From an uncultured Lachnospiraceae bacterium (GTDB lineage: Bacteria; Bacillota; Clostridia; Lachnospirales; Lachnospiraceae), in NCBI GenBank assembly GCA_947175305.1, contig CAMWMO010000075.1, positions 1 to 7,164 of the forward strand: a DNA stretch of 7,164 nucleotides. Reading direction: 5' to 3'. The notes under the pieces were generated by a model, which had not been told where the DNA came from, searched no databases, and saw only the letters and a list, made by a program, of their open reading frames with translations. Each line of letters opens with the position of its first letter. The stretch's first letter is position 1. Position numbers and translations under genes: made by a program. Below, piece by piece: positions 1 to 6,525 of this stretch.

Positions 1-2
1 GG

Positions 3-1220
3 GTATATGCCGCAGGCGTCAAAGTGACTTATCAGATCGACACGGGCTATGCGCTGGAACGGGTAGTGCCGGATCGGGAGGACGCCATTGCCGCCGCGCC
101 GGATGCTTCCTTGGAGGGGTATTCTTTTGTAGGCTGGCGGCAGGATAATTCCGCTGAAAAGAAGGTGCTTTCGGAGTATCTTATCAGCAGCGAGGAATCG
201 GTCACACTCTATGCGGTATTCAAAAAGCAGATGACCATAGGGCTGATGCCAAACGGCGGCACCCTTACGGTGAGCGGGGCAAAGGAGAGCTTTACGGCTT
301 CCTGCTATTACAATAACGGGAATGCGCAGAGCGAACCAACGCCAGCCCCAGCAAGCCCCTATACAAGAAAAAATATGTCATTCTGCGGGTGGAGCCTAGA
401 TTCCCTCTCCACACCTTCCTATAAGCCGGGGGAACCCGGAGTGTTTCCAGCAGATGCTACCCTTTACGCTATGTGGGTAACGACGGAGTATGATTTTGTT
501 TATACAGGCAGTTATGTTGAGTTTACCATTCCGCAGGACGGCATCTATGAATTTGAGGTATGGGGAGCCTCCGGTTCTGATGCGAAAGGGGATAATCTTG
601 TGGCAGAGGGAGGTCTTGGCGGGCATTCAAAAGGCTATAAGAAGATGAAAAAGGGCGAGGTACTGTATGTTTATAATGGCGGTACATCTAGGACAAATAA
701 TGGCGGGTATGGGAATTCCAATTCCAGCAGCAAGCAGTATGGAGCGGCAGGCGGTGGCTGTACCCATGTGGCAACAAGATATGGTTCATTAGGCGGGAGT
801 AATTCCAGTGCGTTAAGTTATGCAAATAGGAGCTGCGTCCTGATTGTTGCGGGAGGCGGTGGAGGCGGCGGGATCAATAACGGCACTATCAATAAAGGTG
901 GAGATGGCGGCGGTGAGAGAGGCGGCAATGGTTCAGACGGAGCCTTGGGTGGGCGGCAGATTTCCACGGGGAGCAGCCCATCAACAAACTTTGGTTACAC
1001 TTCCTCTTATTCTTCCAGCAGTGTTGCAGAAGCTGGCGGAGGCGGCGGGTGGTTTGCCGGGAATTATGGTCTGCGCGGAGAATCTGGCGCGGGAGGCTCC
1101 GGCTATATAGACGGCGTTGCACCCTTCACCCACAACGGGAAGTATTACCCTGCGGAAACCGAGGCAGGGGTGAACAAAGGAAACGGCAAGGCATTCATCA
1201 GATATGTGGAATGCGTATAG
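3..1220 (+). CDS. Phage surface/tail protein with InlB-like repeats and glycine-rich adhesin-like domain (5' partial)
   Basis: The reading frame is open from the left edge, so the true start is outside the window; the first GTG (24) falls inside a beta-repeat and is not a credible start. About 405 residues are visible. The N-terminal part carries two InlB/Listeria-Bacteroides-type repeats, recognisable by the pairs GYSFVGW...LYAVF and NMSFCGWS...LYAMW (encoded about 117-480). From about 495 on the protein becomes very glycine-rich, with EFEVWGASG, LIVAGGGGGGG, AGGGGGWFAG and AGGSGYI, the pattern of bacterial glycine-rich domains related to the ALK/LTK glycine-rich fold. Polyglycine segments of this kind form packed polyglycine-II helices in some phage adhesins (established for T-even gp38-type adhesins). 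Lying directly upstream of the holin gene, where tail and host-recognition genes usually sit, it is inferred to be a receptor-binding or appendage protein. It could instead be a cell-surface protein expressed by the lysogen. The fold family is fairly clear; the role is inferred. Confidence 0.75.
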   Translation, partial: VYAAGVKVTYQIDTGYALERVVPDREDAIAAAPDASLEGYSFVGWRQDNSAEKKVLSEYLISSEESVTLYAVFKKQMTIGLMPNGGTLTVSGAKESFTASCYYNNGNAQSEPTPAPASPYTRKNMSFCGWSLDSLSTPSYKPGEPGVFPADATLYAMWVTTEYDFVYTGSYVEFTIPQDGIYEFEVWGASGSDAKGDNLVAEGGLGGHSKGYKKMKKGEVLYVYNGGTSRTNNGGYGNSNSSSKQYGAAGGGCTHVATRYGSLGGSNSSALSYANRSCVLIVAGGGGGGGINNGTINKGGDGGGERGGNGSDGALGGRQISTGSSPSTNFGYTSSYSSSSVAEAGGGGGWFAGNYGLRGESGAGGSGYIDGVAPFTHNGKYYPAETEAGVNKGNGKAFIRYVECV

Positions 1221-1230
1221 AACAGGAAAC

Positions 1231-1252
1231 AGCACCATAAAGGTGTTTTTTT
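1231..1252 (+). terminator. Weak hairpin plus T-run after the glycine-rich protein gene
   Basis: The arms AGCACC (1231-1236) and GGTGTT (1242-1247) can pair around the loop ATAAA, with one G-T wobble, and T residues run to 1252. The stem is only 6 bp with 4 core pairs, so it is a weak intrinsic terminator or an attenuator. It lies between the surface protein stop (1220) and the holin ribosome binding site. Confidence 0.4.
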
Positions 1253-1265
1253 AATGTCAAAATTT

Positions 1266-1272
1266 AAGGAGG
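1266..1272 (+). promoter_or_regulatory. Ribosome binding site of the holin gene
   Basis: AAGGAGG lies 6 nt before the ATG at 1279. It supports that start over an overlapping alternative frame that opens at 1254. Confidence 0.8.
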
Positions 1273-1278
1273 CAGAAC

Positions 1279-1683
1279 ATGAAAGAGATTGTAAACGGGA
1301 TGCAGTACGCATTCGCAGCACTTGGTGGGGCGCTGGGAGCTGTCCTTGGAGGATGGGACGGCTTCCTTTACGGCCTGATCGTATTTGTAGTGGTGGATTA
1401 CCTGACCGGGCTTATGGCGGCGGCAGTGGAGAAAAAGCTGTCAAGCGAGGTGGGCTTCCATGGGATCATCAAGAAGATAGTTATTTTCTGTCTGGTGGCG
1501 GTGGGGCATATCATAGACACCTATATCATTCAGAACGGGAGCGTCCTTCGGACGGCGGTTATCTTCTTTTACCTGTCTAACGAGGGTATCTCCATTTTAG
1601 AGAATGCCGCCCGCATCGGGATTCCGGTGCCGGAGAAGCTAAAGGCGGTGTTGGAGCAGTTACAGAAGAAAGATGAAACATGA
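1279..1683 (+). CDS. Phage holin, Cph1/toxin-secretion (phage_holin_4) family
   Basis: This 134-residue protein is expected to sit in the cytoplasmic membrane and form the lesion that lets the endolysin reach the cell wall. Hydrophobic segments are visible at roughly residues 10-25, 28-48, 63-83 and 88-104. Hallmarks of the family are the acidic motif in the second segment, VVVDYLTGL (D40, Y41, T43, G44), and the C-terminal NEGISILENAARIGIPVP (101-118), followed by a charged amphipathic tail ending KKDET. The length matches family members (about 130-145). The start is fixed by the strong ribosome binding site at 1266-1272. The gene lies immediately upstream of the endolysin gene, the usual lysis cassette order. 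Family members are also annotated as toxin-secretion holins in clostridia, but the endolysin neighbour favours phage lysis. Confidence 0.93.
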   Translation: MKEIVNGMQYAFAALGGALGAVLGGWDGFLYGLIVFVVVDYLTGLMAAAVEKKLSSEVGFHGIIKKIVIFCLVAVGHIIDTYIIQNGSVLRTAVIFFYLSNEGISILENAARIGIPVPEKLKAVLEQLQKKDET

Positions 1684-1696
1684 TTCTTTGACGGGC

Positions 1697-1724
1697 GGCA
1701 TCAGTGAAAGCTGGTGCCTTTTTT
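1697..1724 (+). terminator. Hairpin with T6 tract between holin and endolysin genes
   Basis: The arms GGCATCAG (1697-1704) and CTGGTGCC (1711-1718) form an 8-bp stem with one wobble around a 6-nt loop and are followed by six T residues (1719-1724). It has the form of a rho-independent terminator, placed 14 nt after the holin stop and about 30 nt before the endolysin start. It could lower endolysin transcription relative to holin, or protect a processed mRNA 3' end. Confidence 0.6.
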
Positions 1725-1756
1725 CATGCACAAAAAAGGAAAGAGAGGGATTTTCA

Positions 1757-3025
1757 ATGAAACTGATCCAGAATTATCTTACAGAATCCGGCTGCTATCA
1801 GGCAGGCCGCACAATCTCCGTAAAAGGGCTTATGATCCATTCCGTGGGATGCCCGCAGCCAAAGGCAGCCGCATTTATGAACAACTGGAATAAGCCGGGG
1901 GCAGCCGCCTGCGTCCATGCAATAGTGGAGCCGGGCGGGGATGTATACCAGACGCTTCCGTGGAACCACAGGGGCTGGCATTGCGGCGGTGGCGGGAACA
2001 ACACCCATATCGGCGTGGAAATGACGGAGCCTGCCACAATCCGGTATACCGGCGGGGCAAACTGGACGGAAACCGGGGACGGCAGTAATACAAGGGAGCA
2101 TGTGTTCGCCACCTATCAGAACACCGTGGAGCTGTTCGCATACCTTTGTGTGCAGTACGGCCTTGACCCGCTGGCAGATGGCGTGGTCATCAGCCACAGC
2201 GAGGGGCATAAGAAGGGCATTGCCAGCAACCACGGAGACGTGGAGCATCTCTGGTCTAAGTTTGGCCTTTCCATGGCACAGTTCCGCAGGGACATTAAAG
2301 CGGCAATGGAGGCGGGAGGAGATAACGCCCCGGTATCCGGCGCACAGCCTTATACAGGGATCATGGGAAAAGCGGCGGCAGGTATCGGACAGATGGCGGC
2401 CTATCTGAAAGAGAAAAATCCGTCTGTGGAGAAGTCTGTTCTGGATATGCTCCCGCTGTATCTTTCGGAGGGAGAGGCCGAGGGTGTGCGGGGTGATATT
2501 GCCTTTGCACAGTCCTGTCTGGAAACCGGGAACTTCACTTTTTCCGGCTCTGCTGTTACCCTTGGCCAGAATAATTTCTGCGGCATGGGTGTCACCGGTA
2601 AAGGCATGACAGGCAATTCCTTTGACACGCCCCAGCTTGGCATCCGGGCGCAGATACAGCACTTAAAGGCGTATGCCTGCAAAGATAGTCTGGTAAATGC
2701 CTGCATTGATCCCCGCTTTGTGTATGTAGCCCGTGGCTGTGCGCCTTATGTGGAATGGCTGGGGATTCAGGAGAACCCGCAGGGCAGGGGCTGGGCCGCC
2801 GGTGCCGGGTATGGCGGAAAGATTCTTTCTATATTAAATAAGGTCTTGGAGATAACGGATACTCCAAAAGAGGCTCCCGCCTATACGGTCAAAAGGAATG
2901 ATACTTTGTGGAGCATTGCGGCGGGCCAGCTTGGCAATGGCCGCAGATATAAAGAGATCAAGGAGCTGAATGGGCTTGCTTCGGACGTGATCTTTGCCGG
3001 GCAGGTCTTGAAGCTGCCGGATTGA
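1757..3025 (+). CDS. Endolysin: N-acetylmuramoyl-L-alanine amidase + glucosaminidase-like domain + LysM
   Basis: This 422-residue peptidoglycan hydrolase has three parts. Residues about 20-185 form an Amidase_2 domain, which cuts the amide bond between MurNAc and L-Ala; H28 (MIHSVG), H147 (VISHSEG) and D161 (SNHGDVEHLW) are the likely zinc ligands. Residues about 225-365 resemble a glucosaminidase (lysozyme-like) domain with a candidate catalytic glutamate, E256, in AQSCLETGNF and the downstream QNNFCGMG motif. Residues about 376-421 form one LysM module (YTVKRNDTLWSIA...VIFAGQVLKLP) for wall binding. There is no signal peptide, consistent with release through the holin encoded upstream. The start at 1757 follows AAGAGAGG by 8 nt; a longer frame opening at 1673 would overlap the holin gene and run through the hairpin at 1697-1724, so it was not used. 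Domain assignment is confident; cleavage of both bonds is inferred. Confidence 0.93.
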   Translation: MKLIQNYLTESGCYQAGRTISVKGLMIHSVGCPQPKAAAFMNNWNKPGAAACVHAIVEPGGDVYQTLPWNHRGWHCGGGGNNTHIGVEMTEPATIRYTGGANWTETGDGSNTREHVFATYQNTVELFAYLCVQYGLDPLADGVVISHSEGHKKGIASNHGDVEHLWSKFGLSMAQFRRDIKAAMEAGGDNAPVSGAQPYTGIMGKAAAGIGQMAAYLKEKNPSVEKSVLDMLPLYLSEGEAEGVRGDIAFAQSCLETGNFTFSGSAVTLGQNNFCGMGVTGKGMTGNSFDTPQLGIRAQIQHLKAYACKDSLVNACIDPRFVYVARGCAPYVEWLGIQENPQGRGWAAGAGYGGKILSILNKVLEITDTPKEAPAYTVKRNDTLWSIAAGQLGNGRRYKEIKELNGLASDVIFAGQVLKLPD

Positions 3026-3044
3026 TGGCGGGGAGGCCTTGGCT

Positions 3045-3464
3045 ATGATGACGGATGTGCAAAAAGAGAAAATACGGTACTGGCGCATGGAGGGCCTTGG
3101 CTATGGCGGGATCGCCGCCCGGCTGGGGCTTTCTGAAAATACGGTCAAGAGCTTCTGCAGGCGTAACAATTTAACCGGGACAGCAGCAATCGAGGTGTCT
3201 ACGGCCTGCCGCCATTGCGGCCAGCCCCTTGCCAAGTCGCCGGGGCGGAAAGGGAGAAAGTTCTGCTGTGAAGCCTGCCGCCGGGCATGGTGGAAAGCCA
3301 ACCCGGAGCTTGTGGAGCGGAAAGCATTTTATCTTTTAACCTGCGCCCGCTGTGGGAAGGAGTTTGAGAGTTATGGAAATAAGGGGCGGAAATATTGTTC
3401 CCATGCCTGTTATATCGCGGAGCGGTTCGGGGAAGGAGGCAGCCATGACAAAGGAGCAGTTTGA
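3045..3464 (+). CDS. Sigma-region-4-like helix-turn-helix protein with two cysteine (treble-clef-like) fingers
   Basis: This 139-residue protein combines an N-terminal helix-turn-helix (about 4-43; YGGIAARLGLSENTVKSFCRRN is the two-helix core, like sigma-70 region 4 or transposase-type HTHs) with two metal-finger candidates. Finger 1 uses C55, C58, C74 or C75, and C78; finger 2 uses C100, C103, C118 and C122. Both have a CxxC knuckle and a later CxxxC, and both second halves contain the basic GRKGRKFC / NKGRKYC segment, suggesting internal duplication. It most likely binds DNA. ATG 3045 is preceded by GGGGAGG with 8-nt spacing; ATG 3048 or TTG 3039 are alternatives. It begins 19 nt after the endolysin stop and overlaps the next gene by 20 nt, tying it to the recombinase genes. 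A role as regulator of the recombinases or as recombination directionality factor is inference only. Confidence 0.85.
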   Translation: MMTDVQKEKIRYWRMEGLGYGGIAARLGLSENTVKSFCRRNNLTGTAAIEVSTACRHCGQPLAKSPGRKGRKFCCEACRRAWWKANPELVERKAFYLLTCARCGKEFESYGNKGRKYCSHACYIAERFGEGGSHDKGAV

Positions 3465-3606
3465 GAGGGAAAAAAAGTATCAGGCGGCCCTTGCCGTGGC
3501 CCGCTCCATGCTCCGGCAGGGGGTAATAAATGAAGCTGACCTGTGGCGCATGGAAGCCCGGTTAAAAGAAAAGTTCAAGCCGGTTTTAGGTGGATTTTTA
3601 TTGTGA
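3445..3606 (+). CDS. SHOCT-like mini-protein of the recombinase module
   Basis: This 53-residue protein has a predicted helical, charged N-terminal half (MTKEQFEREKKYQAALAVAR) and a short C-terminal-domain-like helix-turn-helix hairpin (MLRQGVINEADLWRMEARL, with the G-x-I-N-E-x-D turn at 26-32) that resembles the SHOCT domain, followed by a hydrophobic end, LGGFLL. ATG 3445 is chosen because GGAAGGAGG (3431-3439) lies 5 nt upstream; a frame opening at 3352 lies wholly inside the preceding gene and has no such signal. Its first 20 nt overlap the end of the finger-protein gene, so translation is probably coupled. SHOCT-type small proteins often sit near phage and recombinase genes, but their function there is not established. 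A partner or oligomerisation factor for the recombinases is possible. Confidence 0.8.
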   Translation: MTKEQFEREKKYQAALAVARSMLRQGVINEADLWRMEARLKEKFKPVLGGFLL

Positions 3607-3609
3607 AAA

Positions 3610-3657
3610 TCCTTTCTTTTCCGGTTCGCTTCCTATAACATCAGTGACCAGAAAGGA
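3610..3657 (+). promoter_or_regulatory. Inverted repeat that can mask the first recombinase's ribosome binding site
   Basis: TCCTTTCT (3610-3617) is the exact complement of AGAAAGGA (3650-3657), which contains most of the Shine-Dalgarno sequence of the 419-residue recombinase gene. The intervening loop is 32 nt. If paired in the mRNA, the structure would hide the ribosome binding site; a ribosome ending the SHOCT-like gene at 3606 would sit on the left arm and could open it. This is the only gap longer than 20 nt inside the recombination module. An 8-bp pyrimidine/purine pair could also arise by chance. Confidence 0.35.
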
Positions 3658-3667
3658 GGGCGTATTT

Positions 3668-4927
3668 ATGGGACGCACAATACAGAGAGTCAATTTTACA
3701 GCAATACAGCAGGCTCCGAAACAGAAGCGCGTGGCCGCTTATGCGCGGGTATCCTGCGGCAAAGATGCCATGCTCCATTCATTATCTGCGCAGGTAAGTT
3801 ATTACAGCGCATTGATCCAAAAAACGCCCGGCTGGGAATATGCTGGTGTGTATGCAGATGAAGCTCTGTCCGGAACAAAGGATACTCGCGGGCAGTTTCA
3901 AAAGCTGCTGGCAGACTGCCGGGCCGGGGAAATTGACCTGATTATCACAAAGTCTATTTCCCGTTTTGCCCGCAATACCGTTACGACTTTGCAGACTGTC
4001 CGGGAATTGCGGCTGATCGGCGTGGATGTGTACTTTGAAGAACAGAATATCCATACTTTAGGAGAGGAGGGAGAGTTCATACTTACCCTCCTCGCTGCGT
4101 ATGCAGAGGAGGAGGCCCGGTCTGTATCTGAGAATATCCGCTGGCACATCCAGTCTAATTTCAGGCAGGGGCTTGCATGGAGCAGTGAGATGTTCGGATA
4201 CCGGCAGGAAAACAGTAAGCTGGTAATTGTACCGGAGGAAGCGAAACTTTTACGCATGGCCGCCGCCATGTATCTGCAGGGGGCCAGACTGATTGAATTA
4301 GAGCGGGCCTTTGCCAAGGCCGGGGCGGTTGGAATGCGGGGAAAGCCTATGACCGGCGACCATATCGTAAACCTGCTTTGCAATGAGAAGATTGCCGGAG
4401 ATATGATCCTGCAAAAGACCTTTGTGGATGATCCGATTGCAAAACATAACAGAAAGAATACCGGTGAGCGGCCACAGTTTTATGTGGAGAACAGCCACGA
4501 GGCTATCCTTGACAGGGAAACCTATGAGAAGGTCTTGGCAGAATACGCAGACAGGAAAGGCAAGGGGCCTCGGTATCATGGGAAGTATGCCTTTTCTGGC
4601 CGTATTGTATGCGGAAAATGTGGTGCCCGGTATGTTCACCGCCTGTATGACGGAAAGGGCTATGCGTGGCTGTGCCGAACCTATAACAAAAAGGGAAAGG
4701 CGCATTGTGACGCCAAGATCATACAGGAGAAGGTATTGGAGGTCATTACAGCCGAGGTAATAGGACTGCCAGAATTTGACGGCGACGTTTTCCGGGAAAA
4801 GGTGAAAGAGATACGGGTAAAGGATAACAGCCGCTTGGCCTTTGTATTTTACGACGGACAGATCATAGAGCGGCCATGGGAGAATATAGCCTGTCGGGGA
4901 AGGAGGAGAAAGCCATGCCAGCAGTAG
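3668..4927 (+). CDS. Large serine recombinase lacking the C-terminal coiled coil
   Basis: This 419-residue site-specific recombinase has an N-terminal resolvase/invertase catalytic domain (about 20-160) with nucleophile S29 in RVAAYARVS and the arginine-rich active-site segment KSISRFARN (95-103). A recombinase DNA-binding domain follows (about 175-295), then a zinc ribbon (C315, C318, C336, C347) and a beta-rich C-terminus (EIRVKDNSRLAFVFYDGQII). Serine integrases cut both DNA strands through a 5'-phosphoserine link and recombine attP with attB. Compared with the recombinase encoded next, it runs from the zinc ribbon almost directly to the final strands, so the long coiled-coil insertion that controls integration versus excision is absent. 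ATG 3668 follows AAAGGAGGG with about 7 nt spacing; a frame opening at 3590 overlaps the SHOCT-like gene and lacks a ribosome binding site. All catalytic residues look intact. The absent coiled coil may mean a resolvase/excision-type role or dependence on its neighbour. Confidence 0.93.
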   Translation: MGRTIQRVNFTAIQQAPKQKRVAAYARVSCGKDAMLHSLSAQVSYYSALIQKTPGWEYAGVYADEALSGTKDTRGQFQKLLADCRAGEIDLIITKSISRFARNTVTTLQTVRELRLIGVDVYFEEQNIHTLGEEGEFILTLLAAYAEEEARSVSENIRWHIQSNFRQGLAWSSEMFGYRQENSKLVIVPEEAKLLRMAAAMYLQGARLIELERAFAKAGAVGMRGKPMTGDHIVNLLCNEKIAGDMILQKTFVDDPIAKHNRKNTGERPQFYVENSHEAILDRETYEKVLAEYADRKGKGPRYHGKYAFSGRIVCGKCGARYVHRLYDGKGYAWLCRTYNKKGKAHCDAKIIQEKVLEVITAEVIGLPEFDGDVFREKVKEIRVKDNSRLAFVFYDGQIIERPWENIACRGRRRKPCQQ

Positions 4928-6525
4928 CAGCGAAAGTCACGGTCATACCAGCCAAGAAAAGCAACATACCGTTAAACCCTTCGGGTACACAGGTACAGAA
5001 GCTGCGGGTGGCGGCCTATGCCCGTGTATCCACGAACCTCGAAGAACAGATCACCAGCTATGAGGCGCAGGTTGATTATTACACCCGATATATCCAGTCA
5101 AAGGAAGATTGGGAGTTTGTTGATATGTATACGGACGAAGGCATTTCTGCGACCAATACCAAAAAGCGCGACGGTTTTAATCGCATGGTTGCCGACGCGC
5201 TGGCCGGAAAGATTGACCTTATCATTACCAAATCAATCAGCCGTTTTGCCCGCAACACAGTGGATACCCTGACAACGGTAAGGAAGCTGAAAGAAAAGGG
5301 GATAGAGGTTTTCTTTGAAAAAGAGAATATCCGCACCCTTGACGGGAAGGGTGAGCTGCTCATTACCATTATGTCCTCGCTGGCGCAGGAAGAAAGCCGC
5401 TCCATTTCCGAGAACGTAACATGGGGCCAGCGGAAACGCTTTGCAGACGGTAAGGTGAGCCTTCCTTACGGGCACTTCCTTGGCTATCAGAAAGGCCCGG
5501 ATAATCTGCCGGAAATCGTCGAGGAGGAGGCTGTCATTGTACGGCTCATTTACCGTATGTTCCTCTATGGGAAATCTCCCTCGGCCATTGCCAGCCACCT
5601 TACCGACGAGGGCATTCCTACTCCGGGCGGGAAAGCAATCTGGCGGGCCAAGGTAATAGAAAATATCCTTACCAACGAAAAATATAAGGGTGACGCTTTA
5701 CTGCAGAAGCGCTACACGGTGGATTTCCTTACAAAGAAACAGAAGGTCAACGAGGGCGAAGTGCCGCAGTATTATGTAGCGAACAGTCACCCGGCCATTA
5801 TTGAGCCGGAGATATTTGACCTTGTGCAGTATGAATTGAAACGCCGTAAGAAGGACGGCAGGTGGACGAGCAGCACATATCCTTTTTCCGGGAAGATCAT
5901 CTGCGGTGAGTGCGGCGGCATATATGGCAGTAAGGTATGGCATTCCAACACTCCGAACCGGACGCTGGTATGGCAGTGTAATGAGAAGCACCGGGGCCAG
6001 CATTGTAAAACGCCCCATCTTACCGACGCAGATATCCAGACCGCTTTCCTTGCCGCATTCAACAAGGTACTTGGAAACAGGGCGGAAATCATGGAGGCAT
6101 ATCAGGAAGTCATGGAGGCGCTTACCGATACCCGCGATCTGGATACCGAGCAGGAGCAGCTTGAGAGCGAAAGCGAGGTTACAATGGAGCTGATCCGCAA
6201 GGTTATTGAGGATAATGCACATAAGGCCATGGATCAGGGGGAATATGAGCGGAAGTATACCGGATACTGCGAGCGGCATGAGGCGGCAAGGAAGCGGCTG
6301 GCGGAAATCGGAGAGCTCCGGTTAGAGCGCAATGCCAAGCGCACAAAGATTTCCATGTTTCTTGAAAGGCTGGCGGGCAGCGCCGAGCTGGTGACGGAAT
6401 TTGACGAGGAACTCTGGTATTCCACGGTGGACTTCGTAACGGTATATGAAGATATGCGGATGGTGTTCACATTCCGCGACGGGAATACGGTTGAGATAAA
6501 GAAAAGCGAGTGGAGGGCGGCATAA
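4915..6525 (+). CDS. Large serine recombinase (integrase type) with coiled-coil insertion
   Basis: This 536-residue recombinase has a resolvase domain (about 29-170) with nucleophile S39 in RVAAYARVST and the active-site segment KSISRFARN (106-114), a recombinase domain (about 185-310), a zinc ribbon (C330, C333, C355, C364), a charged coiled coil (about 385-485) and closing beta strands (FVTVYEDMRMVFTFRDG). This is the full large serine integrase plan; in that family the coiled coil governs synapsis and directionality. A 30-residue N-terminal extension precedes the catalytic strand. The start ATG 4915 lies 5 nt after GGAAGGAGGAG, inside the last codons of the preceding recombinase gene (13-nt overlap). 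It shares catalytic-core blocks and one 15-base identical stretch (3961-3975 and 5241-5255) with that gene, so the two are paralogues, but they are too divergent overall for a recent duplication. It is the best candidate for the integrase of the element. Confidence 0.94.
   Translation: MPAVAAKVTVIPAKKSNIPLNPSGTQVQKLRVAAYARVSTNLEEQITSYEAQVDYYTRYIQSKEDWEFVDMYTDEGISATNTKKRDGFNRMVADALAGKIDLIITKSISRFARNTVDTLTTVRKLKEKGIEVFFEKENIRTLDGKGELLITIMSSLAQEESRSISENVTWGQRKRFADGKVSLPYGHFLGYQKGPDNLPEIVEEEAVIVRLIYRMFLYGKSPSAIASHLTDEGIPTPGGKAIWRAKVIENILTNEKYKGDALLQKRYTVDFLTKKQKVNEGEVPQYYVANSHPAIIEPEIFDLVQYELKRRKKDGRWTSSTYPFSGKIICGECGGIYGSKVWHSNTPNRTLVWQCNEKHRGQHCKTPHLTDADIQTAFLAAFNKVLGNRAEIMEAYQEVMEALTDTRDLDTEQEQLESESEVTMELIRKVIEDNAHKAMDQGEYERKYTGYCERHEAARKRLAEIGELRLERNAKRTKISMFLERLAGSAELVTEFDEELWYSTVDFVTVYEDMRMVFTFRDGNTVEIKKSEWRAA

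Noticed and set aside
840..1110. Glycine-codon-rich stretch as a DNA tandem repeat or CRISPR-like array
   Set aside because: The GGC/GGA-rich runs follow the polyglycine protein sequence, with no constant repeat unit or regular spacing.
1673..1756. Longer N-terminus for the endolysin starting at 1673
   Set aside because: It would overlap the holin gene and encode the hairpin and T-run as a non-family leader peptide; the ATG at 1757 has its own ribosome binding site and begins the expected amidase sequence.
1754..2662. 302-codon minus-strand frame opposite the endolysin
   Set aside because: Cys/His/Arg-rich composition without domain features, fully antisense to a clear enzyme; a by-product of its codon use.
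3634..3639. TATAAC as a possible -10 box for an internal promoter before the first recombinase
   Set aside because: No acceptable -35 box lies 16-18 nt upstream and there is no extended -10 TG.
3590..3667. Longer N-terminus for the first recombinase starting at 3590
   Set aside because: It overlaps the SHOCT-like gene, lacks a ribosome binding site, and the ATG at 3668 follows AAAGGAGGG at good spacing.
3961..5255. 15-base identity between the two recombinase genes (3961-3975 and 5241-5255) as a recombination site
   Set aside because: It encodes the conserved active-site residues RFARN and is explained by common ancestry of the two proteins.
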